This document shows, in pieces, positions 51,401-62,300 of a stretch of 64,000 nucleotides of DNA. Numbering within the stretch: position 1 is the stretch's first letter; each line of letters opens with the position of its first letter. Origin of the DNA: Dillenia suffruticosa (lineage: Eukaryota; Streptophyta; Magnoliopsida; Dilleniales; Dilleniaceae); contig JAVTVX010000002.1 in NCBI GenBank assembly GCA_033439265.1, forward strand, positions 16,829,674-16,893,673, given 5' to 3'. The position numbers were made by a program, and so were the translations under genes. Below the pieces are notes generated by a model. That model saw nothing but the letters and a program-made list of their open reading frames with translations. It had not been told where the DNA came from and searched no databases.

Positions 51401-52513
51401 TAATCCGCATGATATCCTCACTTTTATCATAATATCCTTGTACATCTTTTTTATCATTTCAATATACGCTACTATTACACCATTCTTTTCTAAAATCCTC
51501 CACATAATTTTCTTAAAAACTCTATTATATGCGTTTTCTAGGTCGATAAATCCCATGTGTAAGTCCTGCTTTTTCTCCCTATACACGTGATATTGATGAT
51601 AAGAAAAGAAATTGAAAATCAGGCATTGGAAGAACACCACGAAGCAAGAAAGCCCACACTCATATTTCACTCGATTATTAAGTTAAAAGCAAAATCATTT
51701 GGCTTTCTCTCAAAAACCCAATTAACCCCACCCCCCCCCCCAAAAAAAAAAAGATAATGAAATGCAGGGTTCGACAGCGCACAGAAGCGGAGTATGACCC
51801 AAATCCAAATTCGCCACGAGGGGAAAGGGAAAAAAATGGTTTGGCCAAGGGTATTATGGCCATTTGATCAAACCTTTTGTTTTTTCCTTTTTAGATTTTG
51901 CTATTCTCTGTTTCTGTGACCGTTCATCATACTGATTGGCTGAGAGGACAGATAATGGAATTTTACTTCTAAAGGGAAATAGTCGTAGAAACAAAGGAAA
52001 ATGAAAATAAAACTAAAAATAGAGTAAGATTTTGTTAGTATACTTCACTTCACACTATCGAAGGGGGAAAAAAAAGGATAAAAATTAGTATCCTGTTCAC
52101 CAACATAACTTCTTGAACTTCAAGGAAAAAAATAAAATAAAATGATTGCTCAGAAAAAAAAAGTACAAACCTGTTTGTTTGTCAAAGTAAACACTAGTTT
52201 CCTCCAATTTTCTCTCTTCATTGCCTCTCTCCACATCAACAATGTTTCCATTGTTGTTGCTCTGCGTCTCCTCCTCAGTTTCTTCTTCTTTACCATTCCT
52301 TTCTTCTACTACTTCTTGTATATCTTCCTTGGTGATTGATTCGACGTCAAATCCATTTCCGGACTCTGAAAGCGAGACGCTACTTTCACTGGAATCATTG
52401 GCAATTGATGGGTTTGTTTTGTTCTGATTTCTACTTTTCCTTCCAACCAAAGCTGCACCAATTTCTTCTTCTTCTTCGTCTTCATGATAAACCCATTGTT
52501 TTTCTTCCTCCAT
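39446..52513 (-). CDS. membrane protein of ER body-like (MEB/VIT-like) with a sevenfold repeated exon
   Basis: MEB1/MEB2 of Arabidopsis are ER-body membrane proteins related to Ccc1/VIT iron-manganese transporters. Exons on the minus strand: 52513-52171, 49642-49007, 47686-47546, seven 189-nt exons (45581-45393, 45321-45133, 45061-44873, 44801-44613, 44541-44353, 44281-44093, 44021-43833), 41495-41445, 41195-40950, 40257-40196 and 39919-39446. With all seven repeats the CDS is 1091 residues. The N-terminus is acidic. Residues 232-320 carry YCPNCNSC (Cys234, 237, 240), RVILRKRKRR and FRCLSCF (Cys316, 319), a zinc-ribbon-like pair conserved in MEB-like proteins; SGFKLFRCFG follows. The repeats cover about 374-814. 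The membrane part has LVYGGLLESITSVGIVLSS, ALGLANLLAGLLLIGH, LGRRENFILHAVVVVLSF and three more hydrophobic helices to about 1080, matching the VIT-like domain. All introns except the last are phase 1. The 51-nt exon and possible extra exons in 45640-47545 are less certain. Copy 3 (45061-44873) has a broken donor. Confidence 0.85.
41863..41960. repeat. perfect 32-bp inverted repeat (hairpin) in a MEB-like intron
   Basis: Arms 41863-41894 and 41929-41960 are perfect reverse complements (left arm begins TTGGCCATTTCAGCAGGATC). The pairing continues imperfectly inward for about 10 bp, leaving a loop of about 14 nt. It lies in the intron between the repeat array and the 51-nt exon. Confidence 0.92.
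42148..43466. mobile_element. fold-back (long inverted repeat) element
   Basis: Left arm about 42148-42717, right arm about 43012-43466, inverted and diverged (roughly three quarters identical by eye). Landmarks: AGGAACTCAGACAA (left) with its complement at 43405-43420; GATTGTCAAAG near 42402 and its complement; GCAATTAGCTCTAG near 42564 and its complement at 43146-43160; CCATGAGTTCT at 42708 and AGAATTCATGG at 43013. The left arm is longer because about 135 bp are tandemly duplicated (42222-42350 and 42352-42470). The loop of about 290 bp has a plus-strand RING-like piece VPLTDPKVLDCPICF. No target-site duplication was identified. Confidence 0.7.
43821..45640 (-). repeat. seven-copy tandem array of a 260-bp exon-bearing unit
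   Basis: Exactly 7 x 260 bp, no length variation between copies. Each unit contains, on the minus strand, an acceptor ending TTTTTAG, a 189-nt open exon and a donor GTATGCC. The exon starts with the last two bases of a Gly codon and ends with the first base of a Gly codon, so joining any copies keeps the frame. The peptide module (63 residues) has SHMHSLQ, ELPVPQKPEAKGVQVQK, SDQNVSVTYQKVP and TEIITSEDDKGNK. Copies differ by 1-8 residues. None has a stop. Confidence 0.95.
48117..48190. repeat. A-rich (CAAAAAAAA)n microsatellite
   Basis: Runs of 8-9 A separated by single C in MEB-like intron 2; on the gene's strand a T-rich tract. Prone to sequencing and alignment error. Confidence 0.9.
50240..51690 (-). 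mobile_element. decayed RTE-like LINE in MEB-like intron 1
   Basis: Minus-strand translation shows reverse-transcriptase remnants in order. 51590-51305: DLHMGFIDLENAYNRV, then GLHQGLTLSLYIFTLVMDE. 51300-51130: LLFIDDIG followed by DETHEGINVKLESWRE and FRLNRINTEYMKFKF. 51000-50810: CFYRM/LYGSEC-type and VAEMRMLKWMC region. 50614-50470: LRWCGHVYMRPIE and GRERPKKSW. The tail near 50240-50285, CCCACTAAGTGAGG plus (AAC)n on the plus strand, is the usual 3' end of such plant elements. Stops, frameshifts and FIDD in place of the usual Y/F-A-D-D show it is dead. 5' truncated; same strand as the host gene. Confidence 0.75.
50640..50800 (+). mobile_element. opposite-strand element tail nested in the LINE
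   Basis: The plus strand reads CCCCAAAATTTGGGATTAAG and then (GTT)n, ending about 50798. This resembles the 3' tail of another RTE-like copy, here in the opposite orientation and interrupting the LINE's C-terminal coding remnants. Short and degenerate. Confidence 0.45.
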
Positions 52514-54184
52514 TGAAGATGTTAACGAGTTTAGAACTGCAAGTTGGCCCGTGAGTCTGCAGGGAGACGAGCAAGGTCAGCTCTTGTGCTCTGGGTCCAA
52601 CGTTTCTTGTCCGCCGCTTTTGTATTTGGCGAAATTTAAATTATTGATGCCACGTAATGCATAATCTCTGTTTAAGATGAAAAAAATTTTAACACATGTA
52701 CAAAAGTTTTTTTTTTTTCTTAGCTATAACTCGGTGTCCGGACCTTCACCTGATTAATTCAAATTGACCCGATTGAAGTCTCTTTTAAGGGATAAGAGTC
52801 TTTCAACGTAATTGATTCCATGTTAAATTGCAAGTCGAATTTTCTATTTTAATTAAGGGGTACAATGATTTATCTATCACAGTTGGTGTATGTAAAAAGT
52901 TTTAAATAATCAAAATATCTAAAATAAATAAGATTATTTTAATTTTTAAATTTTTTATTTATATCATATTTAGCCCTAAAAAAAAATTTCAAGGGTGGTC
53001 ATTAATTGTAACCAGATAATTATAATAAAATATAATCATTCAACTCAACTTATGACCCGTAAATAATTTTTATAATCAAATATTCAATACAATTAATTTA
53101 AAATTAAAAAAAAAAAAAAAAAAGATCATTAAAATTTTCCTCATCCTAAATAGAAGTTATTTTTATGCGGCATCAATAGCTGAAATATCGTCTTCAAACG
53201 TTAATGTGGGCAAAACGTGGGTCTCGTTCAAAAATTTTGAAATTTCGACGTATTCGTTTTTTGTCCTCTATGACGTGACTGGACCGCTGCATTTACAATA
53301 TGGTGGCAGATATTCTGAGACACCACCAAAGAGTGCTGCGTTTGGTTGAAAAATTAAAAGAAAAAATTAAATGCGATGTTGAAATTTAGCTGGGACTAAA
53401 AATGAGGGGTCGACTTTTAGCTAAAAAACGTGTCTTACTAAATTAAAAAACTTAGGCTGCTTCTCAAATGCTACAAAATTGGCATTTTCACTTATTCTAT
53501 CCCTACCCACTTGGGTTGGGAGGAGAGTGAGAGGATTGATGTTGTGAGAGAAAAAGTTTACAGACTTCTTTAATAAATAATGAGATCCCATTCCATAGAA
53601 TTCTATGTAAATTTTACTCACTGCCGTAATATACATACAATAGTTCACCATTAAGCAAATCATATGTATATGGGTTCAAAACTTTCTTAATTAACAAACA
53701 ATTTGTGAGTCTAATGATACGTTAGAATACTAAATTTATATAATTAAAATTTTGAATTCGAATTTTAAAAATAAAAAATAGATTATGAGAGAATTAATTC
53801 TTAAATTAGATTTTATATCTATTTAAACCAAATTAATCAGATTTTTAAATATTGATGATCATGTATAAAAAAAAAAGAAAAAAAAAACCATCCTTAATTA
53901 ATCTAGGTTGCCTGAGATTAAAAGGAGAGAGTCTTTTCTTTTTTTTTTAAGTAATTAATGCACTTGGGTGTAGTTGGAAAGTACTTAATTTACATTATCA
54001 TTATATTTATGAATTCTTTTATTTAAAAGGCGTCATAAAATTTGGTCCGCGTGAATTTTTCTAATGTGAACATTCATTTATTGGTCATGGAAATGCCCTA
54101 CAGCTTAAATAATTAATTAATTTCAACTGTAATTAAGTTGTAGGCGCATGCAGCATCGCAAAAGCTTTGGCATTTTTGGCACCG

Positions 54185-54350
54185 CATGTCTTTTGGTACA
54201 GTTGGTTAAGAAGGGAGTTGTACAATTTCACTATTTTGAGGTTCAACTCAGAATAAAGGTAGAAAAAATAAATATTAGAAGATCTGTCCTTGTAAAACGG
54301 ACTTTACAGTGATCGATTTAGAATAATCAGAGTGAAATTTTGGATACTGA
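54185..54350 (+). mobile_element. SINE-like dispersed repeat copy with A and B boxes
   Basis: TGGTTAAGAAGG at about 54201 resembles a polymerase III A box and GAGGTTCAACTC at about 54238 a B box. The body ATATTAGAAGATCTGTCC...GATCGATTTAGAATAATC matches the copy at 54930-55060. Confidence 0.5.
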
Positions 54351-54929
54351 GCGGTGGTTTAGCTAAGGTACCAAAAAAAAGAAATATGGGACACAACACC
54401 AAATTTCTAGAAGTGTAATCGCTGAATATTGTACTCTTTTAATTATAAATTTTGGATTCAAGTATAAAAATAGAGAAATAGAATTTAAGAGAATAACTCT
54501 ATCACAGAGGGTTTCATAATTCTCAAACCAGATTAATAGAGCGAAATTTAAATATCTATTGGGTTGGTGGAAAGTAATTCACTTTCACAGAAAAAAAAAA
54601 AAAGGGTTACAGCAAACTTTCAGACAACTACCATATGTACTCAAATGAATTTCATATAATTTGATTGGCTTATCATGGATTTGTAGGTGCCATAATCACA
54701 ATGTATTGGTCTCTCATGATAAAAGTTTTATACCGCCGGTTAATTTATCGTAACTTTTTTTCTTTATTTACGTCTAGACCGGTAGTGTTAAAAAAAACAT
54801 AAACGGAGTTATAAATGTCGGTAACCGAAAGTAACTCTTGGCTAACGAATTTCTAATAAGCTTCTTTATTTTCCATGGGCACTAACTCAAATATTATATG
54901 TTTTCTATTTTCAGGCTTGACTCGATATG

Positions 54930-55060
54930 GGAATGAGAAAAATTCAATGTTAGAAGACCCGTCCTGTAAAGCAGACCCTACAACGATCGGTATAGATTTA
55001 ATCGGGATAAAATCTCAAATATTAAGTGATGATCATGTCAAGAAATTAAAAAAAAAAATC
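54930..55060 (+). mobile_element. SINE-like dispersed repeat copy, body only
   Basis: ATGTTAGAAGACCCGTCC, GTAAAGCAGACC and ACGATCGGTATAGATTTAAT align with the body of the copy at 54185-54350. The tRNA-like head is absent. Confidence 0.45.
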
Positions 55061-57659
55061 TTGACGTATCTCATCTTCTCTATTGGGCCATTGATACCCA
55101 TTTTTTACGAGCTCTAAAAATGTTCGCGCTTGCCAGAGAAAGCATCCCTAATTAGTAATTTTTCTGCTAGTTCAAGCAAATTTAAAGGAGATTTTCTATT
55201 ATCTTTATGAATATTGATATTTTTTATTTGAATCAACTCATCGGTGTTATTAAAAATAAACTCAATTCATATATTAAAAATTAACAGTTACGATAAATAA
55301 TTTTTTATATTTATAATTAATTTCAAACATATGCAAGACGATACCACTCACGTTAAGGGAGGGGCAAATACGATGAAATGAATTTAAGATTTGAGGTGGT
55401 CTTGATACCTTATTAAAAAAGAATTTAATTTATATTTTTAACCGTTAAGCAAAGAATTTTAAAACGGCTACTAATATATCTAACCCACGTTCAGAAACTT
55501 TCACGTGTGGCTCCGGCCGGTCCCGAGTTGAGTCATCTTCTTAACTATCGTAAACTTCAAGCAAGCGGCATACGTTTGTCTTTGTCCATATGCCCGGGAA
55601 TGTCACATTTGACAAATGTGTCCCACTCTGCTTGGAATGGACAATTCCGAGGAGCGTATCCTGGAAGAAACCAAAAGGATAGCTCTCATACCATCAATTT
55701 GCAGTTTTTTTTTTTTTTTATTTTTTAACGTAACCGAATTTTTCTTATCATTAATTGATATTCGAGTTTTATCTTACTAATTCAGTCCGATTATTATAAA
55801 ACCAATTAAAAGATTAACTCTTTTAAATCTTATTTTTTCATTCTGATGACTCGAACAGATGTACAATACTAATACTCTATCGCTATATCTATGAGAATTT
55901 TGTATCAATTTGTAAATTTGTTTACATTTTGCTGACACTATTATTTTTCTATTTCCTACCGTCCACATTTATTAAAATGCCCGATATAGCAAAATCAAAA
56001 TATAAATTATATTTTAAAAAAATTTATATTATACTTTGAAAATATTAAATTACTATAGTTTAAATGTCAGGTTAAACGTGATTATTTTGCATTTGACACA
56101 TCTAACATTACAAGTAAAAATATACTAACATAATTTTATTTTTTTTTAAAAAAATAACTTTTGTTTATTATAATTAGCAAATAGTATAAATGTAACCCCT
56201 GCCTTTTAGATTTGCCCTAACTTTGTCCAATCCAAGCTCAAAAGAATTGCATATCAACTATGTGGCAAGATTAAATGTACACATCTTCATTAAGTTGGGA
56301 TTCCAAATTTTAACTATTTTGTCTTTTTATTTTATTTTATTTGTAATAAATTTTTATTAAAATGATTTTTTTGGGATAAAATGTAAGGTTTTACATTAAA
56401 ATATACATGTTTGATTGTAATTAGAATTATACTTTCATCATTAAATAAGCCACGAAATATGTTATGCGGTATCGACATATCTGCCATAATAATATTTTTA
56501 TATCAAATTAATAAAATTACATTAATATTTTAGCCATAAAATAATTAATTTTTTTAGTGATAATCAGGTAACAAGAAATTTCATAATTATTATAGCAATG
56601 TCACATTGGATGTCATCTTGCCCATTCGATGGTAAAATGTATGATATGTTTGTAAATCCGTCGTAGGATTAGAATTATAACAAAATCTAAACATTTAGGA
56701 TTTAATATGAAAAATTAAAATATTTAGGATTAAATAACAAAATGCCATAAAAGATTTAAAACTCTAATTTTCATTCATTTGCTATTATTAAACATCCCAT
56801 AAAAGCCATTTTGAAAAATCAATAGCAAACTTTTCTGTTGGACCTGTATCCCAAGGGAGTTGAAAACTTAGTAGCAAATTTTCCTACTTGATTTGTATCT
56901 CCCGATATTAAAGGAATTGTAATTATTTTATATGACAGTTTAGATACGTAATTATTTTATATATTAATCTAACACCGACACCAGGATAAGAATGTTGTTG
57001 TTTTTGAGCTCTTCAAATATGGCATTGCATGGCAATGAATTGAATGACAGCATTTTAGCCATTCCTCATTTATAACAACTCCATAGTTATTTATTTTGCA
57101 AAATCAAACTGGGTCCAGTCGCAGTGCCTCCTTACTTTCAAAAGACCCGATTTTGATTTTGATTTTTATTATATTATAGTGAGATTTGAATCGAAGATTA
57201 TCAAGTTATGGAAGGAGAATTATGAGTGACTGTTAGATTATCCCCTTAGAGATAAGACCCGAATTTTATATGCATTCTAGATTATGGAACCACAACCACC
57301 GCTAAACTACCAAGCAAAATAATAGGTTTTCGAAGAATTAATTATATATTTGGATGACTTTCTGTGATAATTGTTTTTAAAAAGTACTTAATTTTCATAT
57401 TTGTCATGCCTAACAAGTTTGTAGAAAATAAATTTTACGGCATAAACACGCATGACCTATGAATGTGCACCTCATTAGCAATATCTGTGTCCCAGTATTG
57501 GCCGGCGGTCTTCTACAACCATTAGCTTAGTGCTGATAGGCAAAGACTTGAGAAAGGGCAAATTGGTTTTTGGGTTTTTGAGCTATGGGGACCCTTCAAT
57601 AGTTGGAAAGATCTCAAGTTCAGTCACCGGAAAATTCACGATTTGCGGTGACTTCCACC

Positions 57660-57767
57660 ATGTTTGATGATGAAGAGGAGGTAGATGATGAAATTGATTA
57701 CAGGATTGAGCTCAGGAATTCAAGCAACATTGATTCGAACAAAAACCAGAAGAAGTCGCCTTGTTGA
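57660..57767 (+). other. short acidic open frame, possible gene fragment
   Basis: 35 codons beginning MFDDEEEVDDEIDYRIELR and ending KKSPC. The frame is open for about 20 further codons upstream (SPENSRFAVTST). It is more codon-like and less AT-rich than its surroundings, but has no known domain, and I cannot tell a gene relic from chance. Confidence 0.25.
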
Positions 57768-59355
57768 GACGAGAAAGCTCACGGGTTGTTCGGAAGAGAA
57801 GATAAACAGTATCATCTTCGTTTCACTTTCTTTTTTTCCGTAATTGATATCTGAATCCATATTTTAATTAATTCGATTCGAAAGTCTAGGTCTTATTAGG
57901 GATGTTTTTCTTAACGTAATTTCTTTTATTTTTAAATTTTAAATCCATAATTTGATTAAAATATTTAATATTCTACCCATATGAATATAATAATGTTTGA
58001 ATTAATAACCGAAATAATTATCGAATGACCTATATACATGAATATATTAGATACATGGACTAATTAATTCATGATTACATGCATTTAACAATAGATTAAT
58101 GCTTATATATATCTTATATGGTTTGTATGATCTATTATCTCTAATAATTAATAATTAATTAATGGTTTAATATCTAACTGAGAGCAAGTTTGTCGGAACT
58201 TTTTTTCTCCTTATCTTGTCCTTTAAAAAGTAGAAATTAATTTTTTTGAAATAAAAATAAAAGTTATTTGACATTTTTATTTTAAAAAACTATTTTTATA
58301 CTCATTTTTACAAATAATTTTTTGATAAAATATTTTTTTATAAACTCTATTTTTAATGAAATTATAAAAAAGAGTATACACAAAAAATATATTTTTTTTC
58401 TTTTTTTATCGATCGATTAAAATTTATGTATTTACATTTAAAAATAAAAGTTATAAATACTAATAATTAAGATAAAATTTCTTGAATAAACAATGTCTAT
58501 CAAAATTAAATTAAATGATCTCTATTAAATTCATATATCTACATTTCAAAATTTTTTTGAATAAATGATCTCTATCAAATTTTAAAATTTGAGATCATTT
58601 CAAAATTCATATATTTATATTTCAAAATTTCTTGAATAAATAATTTCTGTCAAAAATTTTTGAATAAATCATCTCTATTCAAATAAAATAAAATAAAATT
58701 CATATATCTACATTTTAAAATTTCTTGAATAAATAATCTCTAAGAGCTCAAAAACCCTAACTCCAAAATTCATCGACAAGCAAAAATTAAATCCTAAGAT
58801 TAGGTCACTAGCGTGGGATGATCGGATGAGAGAGAATACTTAGGAAAAAACTAAACCCTAAGAGTTGAGAGTCAATTATGATAGATAAATATATTTATGG
58901 TATAGATATATTTAAAATTTTATATTATTTATATAAAAATATAAATAAAATAAAAAAATATGATTTTAAAAAAATTGACGTATAAAAAAAAAATTCTATA
59001 AAACTCGTGCCAAAGAAAAAATTAAATCTATTAAAAATAGAAGTTAATTAATATTACGACACCGATATGATAGGATAAGATTTTGCCAAGCAAAAATTTG
59101 TTTTTTCAAAAAAGGGGATTTTGTTTTGAACTTGAGTGGCTCAAACCGACCAAACTCTAGCCCGTCTGGCGGTCTTGCGCGAAAAGGCTGACAATTTATT
59201 CCGTGTATCGACTCCTTCTTCCCCAAACCCCCGTTTTCTCTGACGTCTCTTCTTCCTCAGCTCGCATTCTGAACGAATCATCACAGCAGGGCAGAATCAT
59301 CAATCTTCATCTTCATCATCATCACCATCACAAAAAAAAAACCCATAACAAACAC

Positions 59356-62300
59356 ATGGGTTACGATAACGATCCGTACGTGCCTCTCTCTCCCCCCCAA
59401 ATTAGGGTTTCTGAAATACCTAATCTTGCTTCTTTCTTTGATTACAGATACAGAGACGAAGACGGAGAGCCGTTGATGGACTTCGACGATATCCAATCCG
59501 ACGGCGAACCTGAACGACACCAACACGTTCTTCTCGATGACGAAGAGGGTGATGATTGGCGCCTGCGAGATCGGTCTCCGACGCCGGTTCACGACTTCGA
59601 CGATTCATCATCGAAATCGAAGCCGAGAAAGCGATTGATCAAAAAGAGCGGTGGTAGTTCCAATCGGGATAGCTCTAGTGTTCCTAATGACTTCATCGAC
59701 GATTTCGATGACCAGCCTTCATTTGCGCACGATGAGTACGATCCTTCGTCGTCATCGCTGTTGAGCAAGAGGAAATTTTCGATGAAGGAGAGTGATGGTG
59801 GGAGTGGGAAGAAGAAGGATAAGAAAGGGAAGTCTGAGAGGAGACATGAAGGAAAGGGAAGTTCGAAATCGAGCTCAAAGTTCGGGATGAGCTCAAGCGG
59901 GAAAGATCACGAAGGTGATCCTGAGATGAAGGAGATGTGGGATACGATTGCTGGAAGCGATTCTGAGGTTTATTTATACACTTGATTGTCTTTGTTAACC
60001 ATTAGATTTTTGTGCATTATATTGAGTGTTAATTCTTGACATGCCATGATTTCACTAGTCAATATAGTGTATAATGTGTGGTTTGTTTTCCACTTATAGT
60101 TAAATAATTTGGCAAAATACCAAATAATTGGTCATGGGGTTTCGTATTAGATTGGTCTTGAAGATAGGGTTTTATTAGAAATTCAAGTTTGTGTAGTTGT
60201 TGATGTAGGGGAGCATTCATTAACTGTGATATTTCACTATTTTGGTACACATTAACATTATTGTGAATGTTTATGATTTCCCACTTATAGTTAAAAAAGA
60301 ATTCAGCAAATTATCAAGGAGTTGGAAATGGGGTTTATTTCATGTTGTTGTCTTTGTTAGTGCCGGGAAGGTGCATGGTTAGGGTTAAGGTGGATAATTT
60401 GCTAACAATTCTAATTGCTCGAACAAAATTGGGAAGATGAGTTTCATTTCATTTTTTTAAAGTTTAGTGTTTTTTTTTTTTGGTTGAATGTTTGTTTTGT
60501 AATTGTATTTATCTTTTGATGGGTGTATTTTATGTGATCCTTTTTATTTACACTGTATTTTTCTTGGTGTAGGATGACCAAGCAGGTGTGAGAACAGTGG
60601 ATGATGATAACTTCATTGATGATAGTGGTGTGGATCCTGCTGATGGGTACGGCAGTGACAACGAACGCTTTTTAGCTGATGCTCCTCAGGTTCGTTGATT
60701 ACTGAAGTTCATCTTCAATGACTTATCTTTGCTTTTTAAAATTTTTAAAATTTATTTTTATTTATTTATTTATTTATTTTTTGCTTATGGTCTGACATCT
60801 TTCCTGTATTGGATGTCTAGAGTTATCATATATTAATGATAGCATCATTAAGGTTTTTATGATTATAGTTGGTGAATGATGACTTTACTGCTTTGATCTG
60901 TATGTTCACATTGAAATGGTGGGTTTTTTTGGCGGAGATTTATTTGGTTTGGATGGCTTGTATCGTTGAAGTAGCCTTGAAGAGGTTGCATGTGTTCACA
61001 TTGAAATGGTGGGTTTTTTTGGCGGAGATTTGTTTGGTTTGGATGGCTTGTATCGTTGAAGTAGCCTTGAAGAGGTTGCATTATCTTCTGTTTTCAAGTT
61101 TATTTCTTATTATTGCTTTCCTTTGAGTAATATTTTATGCCTCTTCTATCCACCTTTTACAGTCTTTTAGTCCATGCCCAATAAGTTTGCTGTTAGGCTT
61201 ATGATTCTTCTGGTCTTTGGCAGGCTGAAGAGGAGGATGAGGATGAGGAAATTAATCGTCTCTTTAAGATGGGCAAGAAAAAGAAGAAAAATGAAAAAAG
61301 TGCTGCAGAAATTGCATTGGTTGTTGAGCAATTCATGGCAGAGCTTGAGGTTACTGCTGAAGAAGATGCAGAACTAAATCGACAGGGAAAGCCTGCTATT
61401 AATAAACTCAAGAAGCTGCCTCTTCTTACTGAAGTTCTCTCAAAGTAAGACATTCTATCCTGTGGAGACCTTATTTTTTCTTATAGCATTTTTATTTTCT
61501 TTCTTTATATGCTTTTCTACTTGATACAGGAAGCAGTTGCAACAAGAATTCCTGGATCATGGAGTTCTAACTCTTCTGAAAAATTGGCTCGAACCACTCC
61601 CAGATGGAAGCTTGCCCAACATAAATATCCGTGCTGCAATACTGAAGATATTAACTGATGTAATTTGCTGATCCCTTCGTTGATATGATGTTACTGTTGA
61701 TTAAGCTTTATGTGAAATCTGAATTCTTTTGCTGGCATCCAGTTTCCTATTGATTTGGAACAATATGATCGGAGGGAACAACTGAAGAAAAGTGGTCTTG
61801 GAAAGGTCAGGTGTCGATTAATGTGGTAAAACACTATTTGACAGCTGAAAATTGAATGCACCAGGTAGCTGACTGATTGACTTTTCATGCAGGTCATTAT
61901 GTTTTTGTCAAGATCGGACGAGGAGACTACAGCAAACAGAAAGCTTGCCAAGGATTTGGTTGATCAATGGGTAATCTATCATTTTTGTCACTTCTATGCT
62001 ACACAAGAAAATTGAACTGTGCTCCTTTTCACATTGCTTTGAGTCTCATCTTTTGAATAGTTTGTGTTAATTTGGTAATTGTTTTCCATTTCTTCTTTAA
62101 TGCTGATTAATGGCCATCGCCTTATGATTCTTGTAGGGGTGATGTAAATTCTTTCGGTCAAAATTTGTGCTGATCTGTTTTGATATGTTTTTGTGTATGT
62201 TGAATGCTTTTCTGGAAATTATACTGCATTTTTAAAAATTTGCTTGTGAAACTCTTCATAAATTATAATAATGTTGTTTACTTTTTTGCATTTTCTTTTG

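Larger units (their letters stand above)
52514..59355. other. divergent 6.8-kb spacer between the MEB-like and IWS1 genes
   Basis: AT-rich, with promoters at both ends. SINE-like copies lie at about 54185-54350, 54410-54570 and 54930-55060. A CACGTG is at 55502-55507. 56000-57000 and 57840-59040 are AT-rich with no gene. A short acidic open frame at 57660-57767 is listed separately. The IWS1 5' UTR probably lies in 59160-59355. Confidence 0.55.

Noticed and set aside
59203..59355. Longer IWS1 N-terminus from an upstream in-frame ATG
   Set aside because: The added stretch is His/Lys-rich 5' UTR-like sequence, while MGYDND at 59356 matches the family start.
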